Assembly: GCA_028692035.1 (NCBI GenBank)
Contig: JAQUYD010000003.1
Coordinates: 93,342-157,341 of the forward strand
Source of the DNA: Oscillospiraceae bacterium
GTDB lineage: Bacteria; Bacillota; Clostridia; Oscillospirales; Ruminococcaceae
Direction: 5' to 3'
DNA length: 64,000 bases
Position 1 is the first letter of the stretch, and every line of letters begins with the position of its first letter. Below, piece after piece: positions 1-8,599 of the stretch. Both the position numbers and the translations under genes were made by a program. The notes below the pieces were generated by a model. It ran no database searches. It worked only from the letters and a program-made list of their open reading frames with translations, and was not told the DNA's origin.

Positions 1-28
1 CGATTTTTTCTCCCCGTTTACAGAATCT

Positions 29-895
29 TTACTCGATGATTTCCTTGAGCGCTTCCATTTCTTTTTTGTCCACTTTGATGCGCCCGTCCCGCAGCAGATG
101 GACCTCTTCCTTCGGATAAATCCGTGCCGGCGCGTCGGCGTTCGCATCCAGCCGGACCTTTAAAAGCCCGGACAGAAGGTTCACCTCCACCACCTTGCCC
201 CTGCCGTCGGCAGTGCCCACCAGCGCGCCCACCTTTGGCGTAGTGCGCAGCAAATCCTCATATGCTTCCTGCTCGTATTTTAAGCAGCACATCAGCCGCC
301 CGCAGGTACCGGAAATCTTCACCGGATTTAAGGACAGGCTCTGCTCCTTGGCCATCTTGATGGACACAGGCTGGAATTCCCCTAAAAAAGAGGAGCAGCA
401 AAACGGCCGGCCGCAAATCCCCAGGCCGCCCAGCATCTTGGCCTCGTCCCGAACGCCGATCTGCCGCAGCTCAATGCGGGTACGGAAAATTGAAGCCAAA
501 TCTTTGACCAGCTCCCGGAAATCCACCCGTCCGTCCGCGATAAAATAAAATAAAATTTTATTGTTGTCAAAGGTATATTCTACGTCTACAAGCTTCATAT
601 CCAGCTTGTGGGCGGCGATTTTTTCATTGCAGATTTTGGCCGCACTGACCTGTTTTTCCTGGTTTTTGCGCACCTGGGCAAGATCTTCCTCTGTCGCCTT
701 GCGGATCACCTTTTTTAGTGGCTTCACAATGTTTTCATCATTGACCTGCCGGTTCTCCATCGCCACCTCGCCGCATTCCACGCCGCGGGCCGTCTCCACA
801 ATCACGTTGTCTTCCTTTTTGACCTGAATGCCGGCGGGGTCAAAATAATAAACCTTGCCAACCTGTTTGAATCTTACGCCAATTACTTCCGCCAT
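29..895 (-). CDS. ricT: RicT/YaaT, PSP1-domain protein of the Y (RicAFT) complex
   Basis: 288 aa with a full PSP1 domain. Six cysteines are arranged as two C-x4-CC groups (C161, C166, C167 and C198, C203, C204), the pattern that in B. subtilis RicT helps hold an iron-sulfur cluster in the RicA-RicF-RicT complex. That complex assists RNase Y mRNA maturation and sporulation/competence phosphorelay functions (family knowledge). It sits 12 bp downstream of holB and is cotranscribed with darA and holB, the same order as yaaQ-holB-yaaT in Bacillus. The stop codon lies 28 bp from the window edge, so anything downstream cannot be seen. Length is normal for the family. Confidence 0.95.
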   Translation of the reverse strand: MAEVIGVRFKQVGKVYYFDPAGIQVKKEDNVIVETARGVECGEVAMENRQVNDENIVKPLKKVIRKATEEDLAQVRKNQEKQVSAAKICNEKIAAHKLDMKLVDVEYTFDNNKILFYFIADGRVDFRELVKDLASIFRTRIELRQIGVRDEAKMLGGLGICGRPFCCSSFLGEFQPVSIKMAKEQSLSLNPVKISGTCGRLMCCLKYEQEAYEDLLRTTPKVGALVGTADGRGKVVEVNLLSGLLKVRLDANADAPARIYPKEEVHLLRDGRIKVDKKEMEALKEIIE

Positions 896-907
896 GGTTC
901 CTCCATT

Positions 908-1867
908 CTATTTCTCGAAAGCGCTGCCGATCCCGGCGCCAAGCCAGGTGGTCAACAGCGGCATACCCATATTTTGGCGGGCATATTCCATGCCCTGTTC
1001 TATTATACCAAGGACTTGGCCCGCCTGCAACGGAAGAATCCGGTATTGCCGGTCCTTTTTTGCAAAAAAGGAATCTTTTGTATTCTGCGCCAACAGTTGC
1101 CGGACCTGTTCTAAGCATTGGAGCAGGCCCTCCCGGTCGCTTTCAAAGCCGGACAACACCTGCAAAATCCCAAACCAATCGGCTTTCTCCATCTTTTCAC
1201 ACAATGCGGCCGCCTTGTCCATAACCGCCGCGTACCCTTCGTCGGCCAGCAACCGTTTTGCCCTGCCGACATTGCCGCTGCTTTCCATCGCCGCCAACCG
1301 CGCCTGCTGTTGTGTCAGCGCCGGGACCTGCTCCAACAGGGCTTTTTCGGCCAGTTCCTCCCCTGGGGCTTCCAGGGTCAGCGCCACCACCCGGGACCGG
1401 ACCGTTTCCAACAGCTTAAACCGGTTGTCACAGGTCAAAAGAAACAGCACGCCGGCAGGCGGCTCTTCCAGCAGTTTAAGCAGGGCATTTTGCGCCCAAG
1501 CGGTCATATATTGGGTCTCGCAGAGGATGTAGATTTTGCGCGGGGCTTCGTTGGGTTTTACCCACGCGTCCGCCCGCAGCCGCTCCACCTGCTCTTTTTT
1601 GAAAGATTTTTTCCCCGGTTCCGGTGCGATCAGCTGCACATCCGGGTGGATTTCCTTTAAAATCTTTCTGCAATGGCGGCACCGGCCACAGGGAGCGTCC
1701 TCCCCTTCGCACAAGGCGGCGGCGGCAATCAGCCTAGCAAATGTCCGGCGGCCGCAACCCTCTTGCCCCTCCAATAAAATCCCATGCGGAAAGCGCCCGT
1801 CTCTTTGATAAAAGACGAGCGCCTCTTTTGCTTTGCTATTTCCGTAAAATTGGTCTAATAACGACAT
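908..1867 (-). CDS. holB: DNA polymerase III subunit delta' (HolB)
   Basis: 319 aa, an AAA+ clamp-loader subunit. The P-loop region (about residues 34-42) reads GQEGCGRRT, lacking the usual lysine; delta' subunits typically do not hydrolyse ATP, so this fits. A zinc-binding set C53, C60, C63, C66 follows, as in other clamp-loader subunits. It would act with tau/gamma and delta to load the beta sliding clamp. It lies between darA (18 bp upstream) and ricT in a tight minus-strand operon. The C-terminal collar region is present, so the gene looks complete. Confidence 0.95.
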   Translation of the reverse strand: MSLLDQFYGNSKAKEALVFYQRDGRFPHGILLEGQEGCGRRTFARLIAAAALCEGEDAPCGRCRHCRKILKEIHPDVQLIAPEPGKKSFKKEQVERLRADAWVKPNEAPRKIYILCETQYMTAWAQNALLKLLEEPPAGVLFLLTCDNRFKLLETVRSRVVALTLEAPGEELAEKALLEQVPALTQQQARLAAMESSGNVGRAKRLLADEGYAAVMDKAAALCEKMEKADWFGILQVLSGFESDREGLLQCLEQVRQLLAQNTKDSFFAKKDRQYRILPLQAGQVLGIIEQGMEYARQNMGMPLLTTWLGAGIGSAFEK

Positions 1868-1885
1868 TTCGTTCTCGCCCCGGGA

Positions 1886-2209
1886 CTACAGTTTCTTAAA
1901 CTGCTCAACATCCAGCACAAAGATTGTGGCGCCGCCAACGGTGACCTCCACCGGGAAGGACGTGTACATTCCCACGCCGTAAGACGCAGAAGAAGGTACC
2001 ATCTGTTTTCTCTTTTTGCTGTGTTCGCCAATCACGCTGATCGCTTTCTCTACGTTTTCGTCCTCGGTACCGATTAAAAACGTCGTGTTGCCGCTCATCA
2101 GGAAGCCACCGGTCGTAGCCAGTTTCGTAACCGAAAAACTATTTTTGGTCAGCGCGGAAGAAACCATAGAGCTGTCATCACTGGAAACAATCGCAAGAAT
2201 TAATTTCAT
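1886..2209 (-). CDS. darA: Cyclic-di-AMP receptor DarA (YaaQ, PII-like)
   Basis: 107 aa of the DUF970/PII-like family; the start MKLILAIVSSDDSS is highly characteristic. In B. subtilis and S. aureus this protein (DarA/PstA) binds c-di-AMP as a trimer; its downstream target is not settled. I chose the ATG at 2209 because AGGAGGG sits 6 nt upstream; an ATG 27 nt further up has no ribosome binding site. It is the first gene of the darA-holB-ricT operon. A TATAAT-like -10 lies upstream near 2263-2268 but its -35 is weak. Confidence 0.93.
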   Translation of the reverse strand: MKLILAIVSSDDSSMVSSALTKNSFSVTKLATTGGFLMSGNTTFLIGTEDENVEKAISVIGEHSKKRKQMVPSSASYGVGMYTSFPVEVTVGGATIFVLDVEQFKKL

Positions 2210-2331
2210 ACATAGCCCTCCTTTTTCTAGCGGCAAAATCTTGCCTTTGGTTTATTATAGCACAATTTTCCGGGAATTACCATAGGTTTTTTCATTACAA
2301 ACCTGTAAATTTTGTATAAATGCGTAAAAGC

Positions 2332-3366
2332 CTATTGCATCCGGCGCTTTTCCCGGATCGCCAACGCTATATCGACCAATTTGCCAATCAAAGGCCGATA
2401 GGTATAGTTCCATTCGCCAGCAAATTCGTCCAGCTGGCCGTTAAACCCTCTTTTAAACCGGTACAGCCCATACATATGCCCGTTCTCGTCCAGGTTGCCG
2501 GAAACCCCCTGGAAATCGTACAGGGTGCAGCCGGTCTGCACCGCCCAGCGGATCATCTCCCACTGCATTAGGTAGTTTGGCATCACATTGCGGTACAGGT
2601 TATCCGACGCTCCATACACATAGCAGGTCTTGCCCGCATAGTTGGTGGCGATGGCCCCGCAGACGGCGTTCCCCTCATAAAAGCCCATATATAACCGGGC
2701 ATGCTCGCCCAGCGCGTCTAACATCCGCTCAAAATAGCTTTTAGGGCGGACGCGGAACCCGTCCCGCTCGCCGGTGGTTTGCATAATGCGGACGAAATCG
2801 TCCAAACGCTCTTTGCCCACCACCTCGATCTGCACCCCATGCTTCATGGCTACCCGCACGTTATAGCGGGTCTTTTGGGTCAGATTTTTGAAAAGCGCCT
2901 CTTCATCGCGTCCTTCTAAAAACAGGTGGTAGTTAAACCGCGCCTGGATGGTCTCAAAGCCTTCCGGCCCCGCAAACAGGGTAAAGCCCATCTCCTCCAT
3001 CGTCCGCGCGACGCCCGTATCTGCAGCCAGAACCTCCGGATCCCACTTGAGCTGGTAAGCGTGGTGCTTTTTAGCCAGCAGATCCAAACCGCTTTTCAGC
3101 TCCTCCAGCAACGGGCGGTTTTCCAGGTCGCAGACCGGGCCCCGCGGCGCATACAAAAGGGCCGCGCCGATGACCGGCACCTTCTGCACCAACACAGCGC
3201 ACCCGGCGGTGATTTTTCCAGCGGCGTCCCGCACCACGACCACTTCGCCCTGCCAGTTGCTCTTCACCTGGAACCAACGGGTGGACTGGGTAAAGCCGCC
3301 CCGAGGATGGGTTTGGCAGAACGCCTCATATTCGTCGTACTGTTCCGGCCGCAAAATTTCTGTCAT
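2332..3366 (-). CDS. FemAB/FemX-family peptidoglycan bridge aminoacyltransferase
   Basis: 344 aa with the paired GNAT folds of the FemAB family (MurM, FemX, FemA). These enzymes use aminoacyl-tRNA to add amino acids to the lipid II stem peptide at the inner face of the membrane. Family features seen are an N-terminal GGFTQSTRWFQVKSNW segment, the central TRYNVRVAMKHGV block (about 183-195) and the C-terminal YDFQGVSG block. Which amino acid is added cannot be read from the sequence. queG lies 4 bp upstream on the same strand, so it is probably translated from a shared message. Confidence 0.88.
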   Translation of the reverse strand: MTEILRPEQYDEYEAFCQTHPRGGFTQSTRWFQVKSNWQGEVVVVRDAAGKITAGCAVLVQKVPVIGAALLYAPRGPVCDLENRPLLEELKSGLDLLAKKHHAYQLKWDPEVLAADTGVARTMEEMGFTLFAGPEGFETIQARFNYHLFLEGRDEEALFKNLTQKTRYNVRVAMKHGVQIEVVGKERLDDFVRIMQTTGERDGFRVRPKSYFERMLDALGEHARLYMGFYEGNAVCGAIATNYAGKTCYVYGASDNLYRNVMPNYLMQWEMIRWAVQTGCTLYDFQGVSGNLDENGHMYGLYRFKRGFNGQLDEFAGEWNYTYRPLIGKLVDIALAIREKRRMQ

Positions 3367-3370
3367 ATGC

Positions 3371-4207
3371 TCACTCTCCTGTGCCCGGCCCGCCGCCGGA
3401 TGGTTTTTTCTTTATTATGCGCAAATTTCGCTGTAATACTTTTATACCCCGGTACCCGAATGCCTTTTCCGCCAACAGCTTTGGCAGATCCTCCTCCTGA
3501 ACCAATCCGTCCAGCGCGCTGCCAAAGGCGGGGATATCCGTTTTGCGGGGCGGCTGGTTGTACGGGCAAACATCGTTGCAGATGTCGCACCCCCATGCCA
3601 GGCCGCCTTTGTACACCTGCGCCTGCTCCCAAAGGGTCAGCTCCCCCTTTTTTTGGGTAATATGGGAACGGCAGCGGCTTTGATCCACTCCTGCCGGGGA
3701 CAACGCCCCCGCCGGACAGGCTTTTAAGCAGCGGTCGCAATCCCCACAGCCGGGCGCTGCCGGCATTGCCGGCGCCAGCCAAAGATCGGTGACGATTTCG
3801 GCGATAAACTGATAGGTGCCATAGGCCGGGCTGATCAGAAGGCCATTCTTTCCCACAAAACCCAAGCCTGCCAAGTGGGCGGCGGATACCTCACGGATCG
3901 GGGAATTGTCGGTAAATAGCACGAAATCCCGGCCCGGCCAGATGTTTTTCATCCGCCCCACCGCAGGGTTTAATAATTCCCCGGCCAGCAGGTGGTAATC
4001 CCGCGCCCATGCGTACCGGGAAATGTTGTGCGCCCGCTCCCCCGCATAGTACCCCAACAGGCAGACAATCACCGATCGGGCGTTTGATGGCAGCTTGGAT
4101 TTGGCGCGGCATTCCAGCAGCGGGAGGGTATCCGCAAAAGAAGCAACACCCCAATGAAAAATCCCGGCTTGTGCCAAAATTTCACCGACACTGGCTTTCT
4201 CATCCAT
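3371..4207 (-). CDS. queG: Epoxyqueuosine reductase QueG (short form)
   Basis: 278 aa. It carries the cobalamin-binding DUF1730 region with the conserved FTDNSPIRE stretch (D100 is the likely catalytic acid) and GLGFVGKNG, then two ferredoxin-type cluster motifs: C154, C157, C160, C164 and C179, C207, C210, C214. QueG reduces epoxyqueuosine to queuosine at tRNA position 34. Bacillus and E. coli QueG are about 380 aa with a C-terminal HEAT-like part; that part is absent here, as in many clostridial homologues, so tRNA recognition may differ. It overlaps the trmB stop by 8 bp, pairing two tRNA-modification genes. Confidence 0.88.
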   Translation of the reverse strand: MDEKASVGEILAQAGIFHWGVASFADTLPLLECRAKSKLPSNARSVIVCLLGYYAGERAHNISRYAWARDYHLLAGELLNPAVGRMKNIWPGRDFVLFTDNSPIREVSAAHLAGLGFVGKNGLLISPAYGTYQFIAEIVTDLWLAPAMPAAPGCGDCDRCLKACPAGALSPAGVDQSRCRSHITQKKGELTLWEQAQVYKGGLAWGCDICNDVCPYNQPPRKTDIPAFGSALDGLVQEEDLPKLLAEKAFGYRGIKVLQRNLRIIKKKPSGGGPGTGE

Positions 4208-4871
4208 CGGCTTGCCCCGGCCAAACGGCGATCAGCCCTTTGGTCAAAATCCCCTCGGCTTCAAACATCTCCTCATGCTCGGTGCGGATGTTGCCCTCAA
4301 AATCGCTGTGCGCCAGATCCCAGGTTTCCCATCGGATCGTAAACCCGCAATCGAGAAAATATTGGCGGGAGTGGCGAAATAACATGTCGTCATCGGTCTT
4401 AAACCGAATTTCCCCACCGGGCCGCAAAAACACCTTGTATTTTTCCAACTGCCGGGGATGGGTCAGCCGCTTTTTAAAGTGCCGGGGCCGGGGCCAGGGA
4501 TTGCAGAAATTGATAAAGATCCGCTCCACCGTGTCCCGCTCATCCAGTATCTCGCCGATCCGCTCAATGTCATAGGCCGCCAGCAGCACGTTGTCCGGCG
4601 TTCTGCCCGCCTGGGCAAACAGTTGGTCGATCTTGCGCCGGCCCACCCCCAGCATATTGCTGCTGATGTCTACCGCAAGCAGGTTCAAATCCGGATTGGC
4701 CAAGGCGAATTGGGAGGCGAATCCTCCCTTGCCGCAGCCCAGCTCCAGGCATAAAGGCTGAGGCCGGACAAACACCTGCTGCCACTGTCCGCGGCAGGAT
4801 ACCGGGTCCTTACAGTACAACGGGCTGGCGTCCAGCTCCGGCGCCGCCCACTTTTTTTTTCGCATCCGCAT
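4200..4871 (-). CDS. trmB: tRNA (guanine-N7-)-methyltransferase TrmB
   Basis: 223 aa Rossmann methyltransferase. The SAM-binding LELGCGKGG is at residues 42-50, and the family block INFCNPWPRPRHFKKRL is present, with N in place of the more common D before PWP. It methylates G46 in the tRNA variable loop. The product starts with a basic stretch, MRMRKKKW. It leads a trmB-queG-femAB run of overlapping genes. Divergent from the membrane sensor gene at 5036. Confidence 0.93.
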   Translation of the reverse strand: MRMRKKKWAAPELDASPLYCKDPVSCRGQWQQVFVRPQPLCLELGCGKGGFASQFALANPDLNLLAVDISSNMLGVGRRKIDQLFAQAGRTPDNVLLAAYDIERIGEILDERDTVERIFINFCNPWPRPRHFKKRLTHPRQLEKYKVFLRPGGEIRFKTDDDMLFRHSRQYFLDCGFTIRWETWDLAHSDFEGNIRTEHEEMFEAEGILTKGLIAVWPGQADG

Positions 4872-4940
4872 GGATTTTCGCTCCTTTTTTCACGCTTCTT
4901 TTACTTTAGCACAGTTTTCCTGTCAGAACAAGCAGATCAA

Positions 4941-4969
4941 TTGTGTTTCCCCTTTGTTCGTGCTATAAT
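4941..4969 (+). promoter_or_regulatory. Sigma-A-type promoter for the sensor gene at 5036
   Basis: TTGTGT (4941-4946), a 17-bp spacer and TATAAT (4964-4969), pointing at the gene that starts at 5036; the expected 5' UTR is about 60 nt. Confidence 0.6.
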
Positions 4970-5035
4970 TTTAAAAACAGCCGCCGTTCGTCTGCGGCAA
5001 TCTTTGGGGGCTGCCCCCAGGAGGAAGGAACGACT

Positions 5036-5779
5036 ATGTTAAAAACCAAAAATATGACGCTGATCCTCATCGGGATTATGCTGTTCAGCCTTTTGCTGAC
5101 AATCGTGGGCATCACCCTACCGATCAGCCGGAAATCGGACAAAATTCAAGAGGCTGGCAGCCAGAGTATGCTTTCAAGCGATGCCATCGCCATTGCCATG
5201 GGCCATTACAGCGCCACTTCCCTGCGTCTGCTGCAGGAGTACCCCAGCGAGTCCGCCGCCTACCGGAGCCTGTGCGGACTGCTGGAGCGGATGCGAGAGC
5301 ATTATGGCTTTCAAGATGTGTACACGGTAACGCGCAACAACATGGGCTATTTCTATGTTCTGGATTCCCAGTATGTCCAGTCAGAAATCAAAGGATACCA
5401 CTCCATCGGTTCCGATTTTTCCTTTGACCTATACGGTAAGGAGGTCAAGCAGCTGCTCGATGATATTTATGACGGCAACAGCACCGGCGGCTTCGTGCAA
5501 AAAGCGATCCAGTCTGAGGACGGTACGTTTATCGTCGTCGCGGCGCCGGTAATGGATGGAGACAAAGTGCTCACGGTCCTGTGTATGGACATCTCCTTAA
5601 ATGATATCCAGTTCCACAAGCTGTGGTTTATCAACTTCAACTATGTATCCTGGATTTGCGGCGCCTTGTTTGTCCTATCCGCTGGGGCCCTGTTCTACCT
5701 GCATTACCATGGCAATCAAAAACGGCGCAAGGCCAAAGGGGTCGCGGAGTCCCCCGTTGAGGACGAAGCGGGGAAATAG
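5036..5779 (+). CDS. Membrane-anchored extracellular Cache/PDC-like sensor protein without an output domain
   Basis: 247 aa. One hydrophobic segment lies near residues 7-28 and a second near 203-225, followed by a short basic cytoplasmic tail. The intervening region of about 170 residues resembles the PDC/Cache extracellular sensor domains of histidine kinases and chemoreceptors (YFYVLDS, YDGNSTGGFVQKAIQ and IVVAAPVMDGDKVLTVLCMDIS are typical). No kinase, HAMP, GGDEF or chemoreceptor signalling domain follows. I chose ATG 5036 because AGGAGGAAGG precedes it; an in-frame ATG at 4943 overlaps the promoter. It may be a ligand-binding partner for another sensor; the role is unknown. Confidence 0.7.
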   Translation: MLKTKNMTLILIGIMLFSLLLTIVGITLPISRKSDKIQEAGSQSMLSSDAIAIAMGHYSATSLRLLQEYPSESAAYRSLCGLLERMREHYGFQDVYTVTRNNMGYFYVLDSQYVQSEIKGYHSIGSDFSFDLYGKEVKQLLDDIYDGNSTGGFVQKAIQSEDGTFIVVAAPVMDGDKVLTVLCMDISLNDIQFHKLWFINFNYVSWICGALFVLSAGALFYLHYHGNQKRRKAKGVAESPVEDEAGK

Positions 5780-5801
5780 CAGGAATTTTTTCATCGATAT
5801 C

Positions 5802-5844
5802 CAATCAAAAAAGCAGGGGTACAAATCCCCTGCTTTTTTGATTG
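5802..5844. terminator. Bidirectional intrinsic terminator
   Basis: An 18-bp perfect stem (CAATCAAAAAAGCAGGGG and its complement) around a 7-nt loop. It lies after the sensor gene; A/T-rich stem bases supply a T-run on either strand. 5845-5980 shows no further gene. Confidence 0.85.
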
Positions 5845-5980
5845 CTCCGTCATAACATTTCCATTCGCCGTGTTCCCCGCCACCTGCGTGGCACTGGGCC
5901 GTACGGCCTAAAAATGAGAATACGCGCCTGCCCTTGCCGCATGGATAAAGATCCTCCCTGCCTTTTGGGCGGTGGCGCTT

Positions 5981-7744
5981 CTACTCTTTGACCAGCAAGG
6001 CTGCCACCCGCTCCCGATCCGGGGTAACCACCGCTGTTTTAAACTGATCGTAAATCACCTTGCCCGGCTTTGCACCGGCGGGTTTTTTGACATTTTTGAT
6101 GATCGTATAATCCACCGGTACCAGCGCCGAATCCCGGGCCCGACTGTGGTACGCGGCGATGACCGCCGCCTCCTCCTGCGTCCGCTCAGGGATCTCGCGG
6201 CCGTCGGCCACTACTACCGTGTGGGAACCGGGGATCTTTTGGGTATGGAACCACAAATCATAGTTGCGCGCGTCTTTCAGGGTCAGCCGGTCGTTCTGGA
6301 CGTTATTGCGCCCCACCAGAATCGTGAACCCATCGGAGGAACGATATTCGATCGGCAACAGCTTTTCCGGTTTTTTGTTCTTGCCTTTATAATTTTTAAT
6401 GTAGCCCGTTTCGCTCAATTCTTCCCGAACCGCCGCCAATTCCGATTCCCTCACCGCTCGGGCCAAAGAGTCGAATACCGTATCCAGATACTGCAATTCC
6501 TCCCGGCTTTGGGCAATCAGCTCCTGCAGCTTTTTTTCCGCCGTGTCCAGCTTACGGTACTCCACATAATACTTCTGCGCGTTTTTCGCCGGTGTCAGCG
6601 CCGGATCTAGCGGGATATCGATCATCGCCAGCGCTTCATCATAAAAATTCTGCGCCTGCAGTACGGTCTGCCCTTTCTCCATCTGATGGAGGTTCGCCTG
6701 GATTAAGTCGCCGTTTACCTTCAGCTTTTCCCGCTGGGCGCACTCTTTCAGCTCTTCCTCCTGAGCCGCGATCTTGCGGGAGATCCGGTCGGAGGTGTTG
6801 GCCAACAGCCGCAGCAGATCATGGGATCGCTGCTTCATCCGGTCCATCAAATCCCGCTCTGCATAAAAACTGTCCAACAACGCGGAATAGCTTTTCTCCT
6901 CCCGGGCGACCAAAGCCCCCCGATACTGGTGGATCGGCAAAAAGGAAAAATCCCGCGGCTTGCCGGTGGGCTCCAACAGGATGGTCGGGATACCGCTATG
7001 CTCGCGAAGGCGCAGCTGCAGCATGGATAGCCACTCGCCCAGCCGCTGTTTTTGCTCTCCGCCCATTTCGCCCGCCCGAACATTTTCACCGCGAATCGCA
7101 TAATGTTCCGCTTCCCGGCAGGTCAGTGGGGACATGCCCAACACCGCCGCCAACAGCGCCTTGGAAATGTCCTTGTCCCCCTGAGCCACGACCTTCTCCA
7201 CGACCTGGGGAATCTCCGCCTCCAGCAGATTCAGCTTATCCGGCTGCTGCGGCGGCAGCTGGTAGGTCATACCCGGCAGGACCTGCCGCACACTGGACAT
7301 TTCCAGGTCGATCCGCTTGACCGCGTCAATAATCCGGCCGTTCTGGTCAATCAGCACCAGATTGGAATGGCGGCCCATGATCTCCACCGCCAGCGTCAGC
7401 TCCACCAAATCTCCCAGCTCGTTGACCGACTCGAACACCAGATGCAGGATGCGATCCATCCCCATCTGCTCAATTCGTACCAGCCGGGCCGACCCCAGAT
7501 GCTTTCGCAGCAGCATGCAGAACATCGGCGGCTGCTTGGGATTCTCCGGCGCCTGCTCGGTAAAATGGATACGGGGACTGCCTGCATTGGCCGAAAGCAG
7601 CAGCTTTCCCGCGCCGCCTTTCCACCGCAGGGCGATGATGATCTCTTCCCGCGTCGGCTGGTGGATCCGATCCACCCGGGCATCCAGCGCTTTCTCGGCC
7701 AGCTCGTGGCGCAGTTGATATAAGAACATGCCATCTAAAGCCAT
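5981..7744 (-). CDS. rqcH: RqcH, ribosome quality control NFACT protein
   Basis: 587 aa: NFACT-N, a coiled-coil middle (about 290-430) and NFACT-R with LWFHTQKIPGSHTVVV. The D97-R98 pair required for Ala-tail synthesis by B. subtilis RqcH is at the same positions (MGMDRILHL). RqcH binds stalled 50S-peptidyl-tRNA and recruits tRNA-Ala to add alanine tails that mark peptides for degradation. Older annotations call it fibronectin-binding protein. It starts 3 bp after trmK, so the two are translationally linked. Confidence 0.95.
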   Translation of the reverse strand: MALDGMFLYQLRHELAEKALDARVDRIHQPTREEIIIALRWKGGAGKLLLSANAGSPRIHFTEQAPENPKQPPMFCMLLRKHLGSARLVRIEQMGMDRILHLVFESVNELGDLVELTLAVEIMGRHSNLVLIDQNGRIIDAVKRIDLEMSSVRQVLPGMTYQLPPQQPDKLNLLEAEIPQVVEKVVAQGDKDISKALLAAVLGMSPLTCREAEHYAIRGENVRAGEMGGEQKQRLGEWLSMLQLRLREHSGIPTILLEPTGKPRDFSFLPIHQYRGALVAREEKSYSALLDSFYAERDLMDRMKQRSHDLLRLLANTSDRISRKIAAQEEELKECAQREKLKVNGDLIQANLHQMEKGQTVLQAQNFYDEALAMIDIPLDPALTPAKNAQKYYVEYRKLDTAEKKLQELIAQSREELQYLDTVFDSLARAVRESELAAVREELSETGYIKNYKGKNKKPEKLLPIEYRSSDGFTILVGRNNVQNDRLTLKDARNYDLWFHTQKIPGSHTVVVADGREIPERTQEEAAVIAAYHSRARDSALVPVDYTIIKNVKKPAGAKPGKVIYDQFKTAVVTPDRERVAALLVKE

Positions 7745-7747
7745 TTC

Positions 7748-8443
7748 TTACCCCTTTTCTTCGCACTTCCTGCAAATTTCCTCTATTTCTTCCGCCAATC
7801 GGTAATATTTTTCTGTTTTATCACGGTTTGTATTCGATTTTTCCAGTCCAGCCCCAATGGCGCGGACCGAATCGGCCTGCCGGTTTAAATAGGCCAGCGC
7901 CGCAGGGGATGGATCCTGGGGCAGCAGGCCCACCCGCGCAAACAGATCTGCCACTGTTTTCTGCTCGCCGCTCCAGCGCACCTGCATCACCGTATAAACA
8001 AATCCTTTGGCCTGGGCAGCCCGCTCCTGCAAAATCTCATAGCCCCGCTGGTATAGGCCGGCCCGCAACTCGTGAACCTTGGTCATGGGCTGCAGTATAA
8101 ACCGCTGGGTCGGGATTTCCCACCTGGCTTCGTCTAAAATGTGCAAAATCATATCCCCGCCCATCCCGGCAATAATCACGTCGTCTACTTGTTGGGAAGC
8201 AAGCCCTTTCAGCCCGTCCCCCAACAACAGCTGTACCCGCTGGGTAAGACCGTATTTTTCCAACGTTTCCGCCGCTTTTTCCAACGGCTGCCGGTGGATA
8301 TCGCATGCGTATCCAAATACCGCTTTGCCACTTTGCAAAAGGCTGGCGATCAGATAACCGTGATCCGTTCCCACATCGGCCACCCGGACGCCGGGCCGGA
8401 CCATCTCTTCCACCGCGGCCAGGCGGTCGTCTAAAACGATCAT
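7748..8443 (-). CDS. trmK: tRNA (adenine(22)-N(1))-methyltransferase TrmK
   Basis: 231 aa. The SAM motif VADVGTDHGYL is at residues 22-32, and the GMGGDMI block (about 97-103) is typical of TrmK/YqfN. It methylates A22 in the D-arm of tRNA. The start has AGGGGGG upstream. It is followed within 3 bp by rqcH, so both gene products act around tRNA/ribosome function. Confidence 0.93.
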   Translation of the reverse strand: MIVLDDRLAAVEEMVRPGVRVADVGTDHGYLIASLLQSGKAVFGYACDIHRQPLEKAAETLEKYGLTQRVQLLLGDGLKGLASQQVDDVIIAGMGGDMILHILDEARWEIPTQRFILQPMTKVHELRAGLYQRGYEILQERAAQAKGFVYTVMQVRWSGEQKTVADLFARVGLLPQDPSPAALAYLNRQADSVRAIGAGLEKSNTNRDKTEKYYRLAEEIEEICRKCEEKG

Positions 8444-8565
8444 CCGTCATCCCCCCTTCGTCTTTCCTATTGTACGCTAAAACCGTCAGAAGGACAAGTA
8501 CCGCCTTTGAGCCCTGCCGGACCGCCCTGCCCTCCCGTTTTTCGCTCAAAAGCTGGGCCTCATTC

Positions 8566-8599
8566 AAAAGGCCGGACGGATTGCTCCGTCCGGCCTTTT
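8566..8599. terminator. Intrinsic terminator after the MFS gene
   Basis: A 15-bp perfect stem AAAAGGCCGGACGGA / TCCGTCCGGCCTTTT with a TTGC loop, touching the MFS stop codon. Both strands read into a T-run. Confidence 0.85.
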
